Positions 6,219 to 10,583 of a stretch of DNA of 10,583 nucleotides are shown piece by piece. This DNA comes from CAYGWP01 sp964353455 (GTDB lineage Bacteria > Planctomycetota > Phycisphaerae > FEN-1346), in the NCBI GenBank assembly GCA_964353455.1, contig CAYGWP010000173.1, forward strand, positions 1 to 10,583. The letters are read 5' to 3'. How positions within the stretch are numbered: position 1 is the first letter of the stretch; each line of letters starts with the position of its first letter. A program made the position numbers and the translations under genes. The notes under the pieces were generated by a model that searched no databases, was not told the origin of the DNA, and saw nothing but the letters and a program-made list of their open reading frames with translations.

Positions 6219-9149
6219 ATGAGGTTGACGCTTGCGCGGACATTGGCGCTCGCGGCGGTTCTCTGTCTCACCGCCGCGGCGCGCGGGACGGAACTCGCGC
6301 GGTTCGAGATCAAGGAACCCCTCGGCCAGGACTGGACCGACGAGTGGCTCTCTCAGGATATGGCCGTGGACGTGGGCGGCCGCGTCAAGGTCGGCTCGCT
6401 GGAACTCTCGGCCCAGGCGCAGCCCTCCGGCAAGAAGGCGGCCGCGCCGGGCGACCCGCAGCCCTGCCCCGCCCAGTTCTACCGCGACGGCCGACTGCTG
6501 GCCGACGGCGATGAGGTCAGCGGCAAGACGGCCCTCCGCATCCGCTTCCGCGCAAGCCTCAAACGCGGCGAGACCGTGACGTTCACCCTGAGCGATGCCG
6601 GCAAGTCGCCGCGGCCGTGGCCGCAAGTTACGGTTGCCGACAGGGACGGTAAGACGGTGGTTGCCAACGGCTCATGGGAACTTGAGTTCGATGCGTCGCG
6701 GCCGCTGCTCATTAACGCGATGCGGGCGGGCGCGGCCAGACAATCGCTCGGCGCATTCGCGTGGCCGAAGGGCGCCGAGCCGGCCGCCGTCAGGGACGAG
6801 TGGCTGGAGCGCGGCCCGGCGCGGGCGATCCTCAAGCGCACCTTCACGTTCAAGGGTCCCGAGCAGCGGTACGAGATAACGCTTGAGATGCGGTCGGGCG
6901 ACCCGTGGATCGACGTGGCCGACCAGTACGCCCTGGGGCGCGGCACGGCGATTGAACTTGACCTTGCGGGCCTGCGTGCCGACTGCGTTTATCATCCGCA
7001 CACTTACAACGCCCGGACATTCAAGCCCGACGGCAAGGCCGACGACACCACCCTTGAGCCGCCGCAGCACGCCATCGCCGCGCTTGGGCCCGTCTGGCGC
7101 GACATCTGGTTCGGCGGCGGGCCGTTTGCATTTATCTACAACTCTCAGGCCGATGCCGGCGTCGGACTGGCCGCCGTCCGCGGCAGCGAGTGGGACACGC
7201 CCGACGGCGTCACCCCCGAATCGCAGAACCTCTTCGTCCACGGCGACAGGGATGCGCCCGGCAAGGTCCGCGTGACGATCCCGGCCGACGGCGGCACGCG
7301 GCGATGGGCCATCGTCCTCGGACACCCCGACATCCGGAAAAACCTGGGGCGGCTGACCCGCTCGCACGCCGACATACCGCTCCGGATGGTCCTCTCGGAA
7401 TGGGTCCTGGAGTGGAAGTCGGCTGCGAAGGAAGTGAAGGCCGGCGCCGCAGGCAACTACCTGGGCGGCCACTTCAACCAGCACTTCTTCAACCCCACCA
7501 CGTTTCCGCGGACGGTCCGCGGCCAGATCCCGAAGGAAGGCCCCGTCAAGAGCCGCGACCTGGCCGTTCTTGCTTATATCTTTATGAATCCAAACTACTG
7601 GCCCGGCCCGAAGCACAAGTGGGCCATCGGCAACCCGAACTTCCACACAGACATGTACTCCATCCCCTTGAGGATCGGCCTCGTGATGCCCGACCATCCG
7701 CACGCCGCGCGGTGGGTGCGGTACGGCGTCGAGGAGACCCGCGGGAACCTGGAGCGCGATTCCTTCGCCGGCGGCGCGTGGAAAGAGAGCCTGAGTTACT
7801 CCTCGTTCTTCTTCCACGTGGCGGAGAACGCGCGGCTGCTGCGCGACGCGCATGTCGCCCAGCCCTTCCGCGACTGGCCGCGCTTCCGCGAGGTTGCCCG
7901 GTACCTGGCCGCAATGCACACGCCGACCGACCCGCGCTACGGCTCGCGCCAGAAGGCGCCGATCGGCGACACGCATCCAGGCAACTACATTCGTGAACTG
8001 AACGCCCTGGCCGGGTGCTTCCGCGGCATCGACGACCGCCTGGCCGAGCAACTCGCCCGCTTTCCGGAAAATTGGCCGGGGGCGCTGGACATCTCGAGCA
8101 GCGAGTTCTACGGCTTCGGGGCGATGCTCCGCGGCCACCCGTACGACGACCGGAAGGAATCCTTCGTGACGATCAAGGCCGGCCCGGCGCGCAACCACTT
8201 CCAGGGCGATGAAATGTCGTTCTTCTTCGCCTCCCTCGGCACGCCGCTGGCCATCGACTACGCCTGCCACTACTCGCCGCGGCCGTGGAGCGCATCCATC
8301 CATAACCGGCCCGACATGAACGGCAAGCGGCCCGTTGCGGTGGCGGCGCGCCGGGCGTTCGTCAGGTCGCCCGCGGCCGACGTCTTCGCGGCCGACGAGC
8401 GCACCTCGGACATCAACGAAGTGCCGATGGAACCTCACCTGGCGACCAAGCCCGGCTGGGAGTACCCGAACACGAAACTGGCGGCCGATTCGCCGTGGAC
8501 CATGCGGCGGTTTGCGATGCTCGTCAAGCACGAGGGGGAGAGCAAACTCCCCGACTACCTCATCATCCGCGATGAAATCTCCTCGCCCGAACCGGTCTGG
8601 TGGAACCTGCACATGCTCGCCCGAGACATCCAGGGTGACGGCCAGACGTTCCACTTCCCCGGCCAACTGGACGTCGATGTGACGGTCCACTTCATCACGC
8701 CGAAGGTGCGAGAGATCGAGCGCCGCGAGTGGGGATGGAAGGCCGGCGACGGCGCCCTGCTGCGCAACACGAAGGACGATGACTACGTCAGGCAGTTCTT
8801 CGGCGCGTACATTCCGAAGGACTTCCAGCGCGGCACGTGGAACGGCGGCGAGATGGCAAAGTGGCTTCGCGTCCGGGCCGATGCCGGACTCTCGAAGTGG
8901 CTGGTCGTCCTGATGCCGAACCTCCAGGGCACGCCTGCCCCGAAGGTCGAGCGGACTAGCGACACGAGCGCCCGCATCAGCCTCGGCGGCGAATCGGAGA
9001 CAGTGCACCTGGGGAGCGACGGCCGGTTCCAGGCGGCCGTGGAGCGCGGCGGCACGGTGACGACGCTCCTTAAGCCCGGCGAGGTTCGCCCGTGGGCGGA
9101 GGTGGATTTCAGGCCCGCGCCGCCGGCCCTCGATAAAGGCCCGAAGTAG
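6219..9149 (+). CDS. Secreted heparinase II/III-like protein (probable polysaccharide lyase)
   Basis: Predicted exported protein of 976 residues. The start at 6219 has GAAAGG 7 nt upstream and gives a signal peptide (MRLTLARTLALAAVLCLTAA, cleavage ~21-23). In-frame ATGs at 6174 and 6204 have poorer ribosome sites. Residues ~30-380 are beta-rich and I do not recognise them firmly; they recall the N-terminal sandwich of large lyases. The middle holds an alpha/alpha-toroid-like part with WKESLSYSSFFFHVAENA (E523, Y527). Residues ~650-780 resemble the heparinase II/III beta-sandwich: NHFQGDEMSFFFASLGTPLAIDY (H660, D664), then a Trp-rich segment and H695-N696. This family cleaves uronic-acid polysaccharides by beta-elimination. 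The usual NHxHxD motif reads NHFQGD, so the second His is Gln. The downstream gene starts 11 nt later. Alternatives are a rhamnogalacturonan-lyase-like or non-catalytic member; substrate unknown. Confidence 0.75.
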   Translation: MRLTLARTLALAAVLCLTAAARGTELARFEIKEPLGQDWTDEWLSQDMAVDVGGRVKVGSLELSAQAQPSGKKAAAPGDPQPCPAQFYRDGRLLADGDEVSGKTALRIRFRASLKRGETVTFTLSDAGKSPRPWPQVTVADRDGKTVVANGSWELEFDASRPLLINAMRAGAARQSLGAFAWPKGAEPAAVRDEWLERGPARAILKRTFTFKGPEQRYEITLEMRSGDPWIDVADQYALGRGTAIELDLAGLRADCVYHPHTYNARTFKPDGKADDTTLEPPQHAIAALGPVWRDIWFGGGPFAFIYNSQADAGVGLAAVRGSEWDTPDGVTPESQNLFVHGDRDAPGKVRVTIPADGGTRRWAIVLGHPDIRKNLGRLTRSHADIPLRMVLSEWVLEWKSAAKEVKAGAAGNYLGGHFNQHFFNPTTFPRTVRGQIPKEGPVKSRDLAVLAYIFMNPNYWPGPKHKWAIGNPNFHTDMYSIPLRIGLVMPDHPHAARWVRYGVEETRGNLERDSFAGGAWKESLSYSSFFFHVAENARLLRDAHVAQPFRDWPRFREVARYLAAMHTPTDPRYGSRQKAPIGDTHPGNYIRELNALAGCFRGIDDRLAEQLARFPENWPGALDISSSEFYGFGAMLRGHPYDDRKESFVTIKAGPARNHFQGDEMSFFFASLGTPLAIDYACHYSPRPWSASIHNRPDMNGKRPVAVAARRAFVRSPAADVFAADERTSDINEVPMEPHLATKPGWEYPNTKLAADSPWTMRRFAMLVKHEGESKLPDYLIIRDEISSPEPVWWNLHMLARDIQGDGQTFHFPGQLDVDVTVHFITPKVREIERREWGWKAGDGALLRNTKDDDYVRQFFGAYIPKDFQRGTWNGGEMAKWLRVRADAGLSKWLVVLMPNLQGTPAPKVERTSDTSARISLGGESETVHLGSDGRFQAAVERGGTVTTLLKPGEVRPWAEVDFRPAPPALDKGPK

Positions 9150-9160
9150 CACCGTTACAT

Positions 9161-10258
9161 ATGGATACTATTACACATGCCCTGCTCGGCGCCGTGACGG
9201 CCCAGTTGGGGTTCCGGCAGCGGATCGGCCGCGATGCGACGTGGGTCGCGGTTGCGGCGGCCGTGTCGCCCGACCTGGACATCTTCGCCGGTCCCCTGCT
9301 GGCCGCCGCGGGTTTTGACGTCGCCCATCTGGGGCACGTGACCGCCCACCGGGGACTCAGCCACTCGCTCCTCGTATCGCCCGTTATCGCCGCGCCGATT
9401 GCGGCCGCATGGTGGTGGCTGAGGCGGAGGCGCGAGCGGGGCCGCGCAGCCACCGCTCCCGCCGATGCGCCGCAGGCACGGGCCGTCCCATTCGTGCTTC
9501 TATATCTGTGCGTACTTGCGGCCGCAGTCACGCACCCGTGTCTCGACTGGTGCACGGCCTACGGGACGGAGTTTCTCGCGCCGCTCTCGGATGCGCGGTA
9601 CGCCCTGAACGTCGTGCCGATCGTGGACATCTTCTACACGCCGCTCGTGGCCCTGACACTCCTGGCGTGCTTCGCGGTACGCAAGTTGGGGCGCGGGCCG
9701 ATGGTCAACGCGACGCTGGTTATCGGCTGGACCGGGTTCTGCCTCAGCCTCGGCTACCTGGGCGCGGGCGAAGTGCTGCGGGAGCGCACGATTTCGGATG
9801 CGGGCCGCCTGGCCGCCCCGGCCGCCATCATCCGCGCAGAGGCCTACCCGGCCCTCGGCAGCATCCTCCTCTGGCGGGCGGTGGTCGAGACCGACGGCGG
9901 GTGGGTCGTTGCGGGCATCCGTCCCATCAGCGGCGCGGTGACGGGCGTGGAGACGGCGCGGAAGCAGGATTCGCCCTGGGTCGAGCGTGCCCTGGCCCTG
10001 CCGGCGGTCCGGCGGTACGCGTGGTTCGCCATGGGCTGGGTGCGGGCCGCCGAGTCGCGGCAGGACGGCCGGCACGTGGTGGAGTTGCACGACATGCGGT
10101 ACTCCCTGCGGCCGGAGGGTCTGGAGAGTCTATGGCCGCTTCAGGTCACGTTCAACGAGGCGGGCGAGGTTGTGTCGGTCCGGAGCCTCTCGACCTACCC
10201 GGGCGAGGATCGGTGGCAGTTCATCCGCCGCACGTGGCGGGATATCTGGGGCGAGTAG
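9161..10258 (+). CDS. YdjM-family membrane-bound metal-dependent hydrolase
   Basis: Inner-membrane protein of 365 residues from the YdjM/DUF457 family, annotated as metal-dependent hydrolases but of unclear biochemical role. The family signature is complete: MDTITHALLG with H6; SPDLD with D38 and D40; HRGLSHS with H63 and H68; THPCLDWCTAYGTEFLAPL with H125 and D129; and VDIFYTP with D156. These His/Asp residues are the likely metal ligands. Hydrophobic segments lie near residues 26-50, 70-87, 108-126, 152-172 and 182-202. The last ~160 residues are soluble-looking and contain the family-typical LHDMRY stretch; such a tail is common in the longer members. The start follows the lyase-like gene's stop by 11 nt with no clear Shine-Dalgarno, which suggests translational coupling in one operon. 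The LexA link reported for E. coli YdjM does not imply the same here. Confidence 0.88.
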   Translation: MDTITHALLGAVTAQLGFRQRIGRDATWVAVAAAVSPDLDIFAGPLLAAAGFDVAHLGHVTAHRGLSHSLLVSPVIAAPIAAAWWWLRRRRERGRAATAPADAPQARAVPFVLLYLCVLAAAVTHPCLDWCTAYGTEFLAPLSDARYALNVVPIVDIFYTPLVALTLLACFAVRKLGRGPMVNATLVIGWTGFCLSLGYLGAGEVLRERTISDAGRLAAPAAIIRAEAYPALGSILLWRAVVETDGGWVVAGIRPISGAVTGVETARKQDSPWVERALALPAVRRYAWFAMGWVRAAESRQDGRHVVELHDMRYSLRPEGLESLWPLQVTFNEAGEVVSVRSLSTYPGEDRWQFIRRTWRDIWGE

Positions 10259-10262
10259 AATG

Positions 10263-10292
10263 AGCGCGGCGGGTCTCCGCACCCGCCGCGCT
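10263..10292. terminator. Perfect 12-bp stem-loop after the YdjM-family gene
   Basis: AGCGCGGCGGGT and ACCCGCCGCGCT form a 12-bp perfect stem with a 6-nt loop, beginning 4 nt past the stop at 10258. The following bases (TGGCGTTAGTTT) are only mildly T-rich. It lies between convergent genes and could serve the plus-strand operon. Confidence 0.6.
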
Positions 10293-10310
10293 TGGCGTTA
10301 GTTTCAACCC

Positions 10311-10334
10311 AGCGGTCGCCGCGGCGACCGGCTA
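10311..10334. terminator. Palindromic hairpin with short T-run between convergent genes
   Basis: CGGTCGCCGCGGCGACCG (10313-10330) is a perfect 18-bp palindrome. AGC/GCT flanks can pair around a bulged G. On the plus strand it is followed by AACTTTTACTT, a weak terminator-like T-run. It ends about 5 nt from the end of hcp, so it could act on both convergent transcripts. Confidence 0.5.
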
Positions 10335-10338
10335 ACTT

Positions 10339-10583
10339 TTACTTCGCCGCAAGGGCCGTTTCGAGGTCCTTCGCGGGGTCGCCGACCGGCGTCAGGCCAA
10401 ACTTCTCGACCAGCACGCTGAGCACGCCGGGCGTGATGAACTCAGGCAGCACCGGGCCGATGCGGATGTTCTTGACGCCCAGCGCAAGGAGCGTCAGCAG
10501 TATCGCCACGGCCTTCTGCTCGAACCACGTCAGGACCATCGTCAGCGGCAGGTCGTTCACGCCGCACTTGAAGGCATCGGCCA
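10339..10583 (-). CDS. hcp: Hydroxylamine reductase / hybrid-cluster protein, C-terminal fragment
   Basis: Only the last ~80 residues are present; the gene enters from beyond the right edge and ends at the TAA at 10339. The fragment reads ADAFKCGVNDLPLTMVLTWF, then EQKAVAILLTLLALGVKNIR, then IGPVLPEF, which is the highly conserved C-terminal core of Hcp. The Glu and Lys of WFEQKA correspond to the last hybrid-cluster glutamate ligand and the nearby conserved lysine of characterised Hcps. Hcp carries a 4Fe-2O-2S hybrid cluster plus a second Fe-S cluster. In other bacteria it reduces hydroxylamine in vitro and nitric oxide in vivo, in the cytoplasm of anaerobes and facultative anaerobes. Class and N-terminal cysteine pattern cannot be judged here. 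No in-window start is expected; a GTG at 10560 is an internal valine codon. Confidence 0.92.
   Translation of the reverse strand, partial: ADAFKCGVNDLPLTMVLTWFEQKAVAILLTLLALGVKNIRIGPVLPEFITPGVLSVLVEKFGLTPVGDPAKDLETALAAK

Noticed and set aside
6068..6313. N-terminal extension of the enolase-superfamily protein to an ATG at 6313
   Set aside because: The extra 82 residues are basic and low-complexity and run through the promoter region and the start of the opposite gene. A strong Shine-Dalgarno marks 6067.
6672..9152. An 826-codon open frame on the minus strand opposite the lyase-like gene
   Set aside because: It is a shadow of the plus-strand gene, which has a signal peptide and heparinase-like motifs. 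The antisense product has no recognisable fold.
9161..10258. Unusual fusion of the YdjM-family domain with a soluble C-terminal domain
   Set aside because: Longer family members with a similar tail containing a D-x-RY motif are common, so the length is ordinary for that branch.

Overview
The window is high-GC DNA with strongly GC-ending codons. It carries four complete protein genes and the 3' end of a fifth. Several features suggest a free-living planctomycete (Planctomycetota, perhaps a Phycisphaerae-like or uncultured lineage) with at least a partly anaerobic lifestyle: a very large secreted VIT/von Willebrand A protein, a secreted heparinase-II/III-like protein, an unassigned enolase-superfamily enzyme, hairpin-rich intergenic repeats and a hybrid-cluster protein. 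The assignment is inferred from gene style; there is no rRNA or other marker to confirm it.

Layout. Positions 1-316 hold no gene and contain small hairpins plus a ~97 bp REP/MITE-like palindromic element (175-271). Positions 317-4387 (minus) encode a 1356-residue exported VIT + VWA protein with an STN/secretin-like domain in its C-terminal half. Positions 4388-4657 are an intergenic stretch packed with perfect hairpins of a repetitive type. Positions 4658-6067 (minus) encode a 469-residue enzyme of the muconate-lactonizing/dipeptide-epimerase branch of the enolase superfamily, with its metal ligands and both catalytic lysines intact. Positions 6068-6218 are a divergent promoter region. Positions 6219-9149 (plus) encode a 976-residue secreted heparinase-II/III-like protein. 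It is followed after 11 nt by a YdjM-type membrane metal-dependent hydrolase (9161-10258), so the two are probably co-transcribed. Two perfect hairpins (10263-10330) separate this pair from the convergent 3' end of hcp (10339-10583, minus, running off the window).

How the genes may work together. The enolase-superfamily gene and the lyase-like gene share a divergent promoter region, so polysaccharide or sugar-acid breakdown is a possible theme, but no substrate can be read from the sequence. The VIT/VWA protein is probably a periplasmic or surface scaffold. I see no prophage, IS transposase, CRISPR array, tRNA or rRNA. I found no convincing new multi-gene system. The best candidates for a second look are the VIT-VWA-STN architecture, the uncharacterised enolase-superfamily enzyme (including a local codon anomaly at its active-site lysine), the altered metal-site motif of the lyase-like protein, and the intergenic hairpin repeats.
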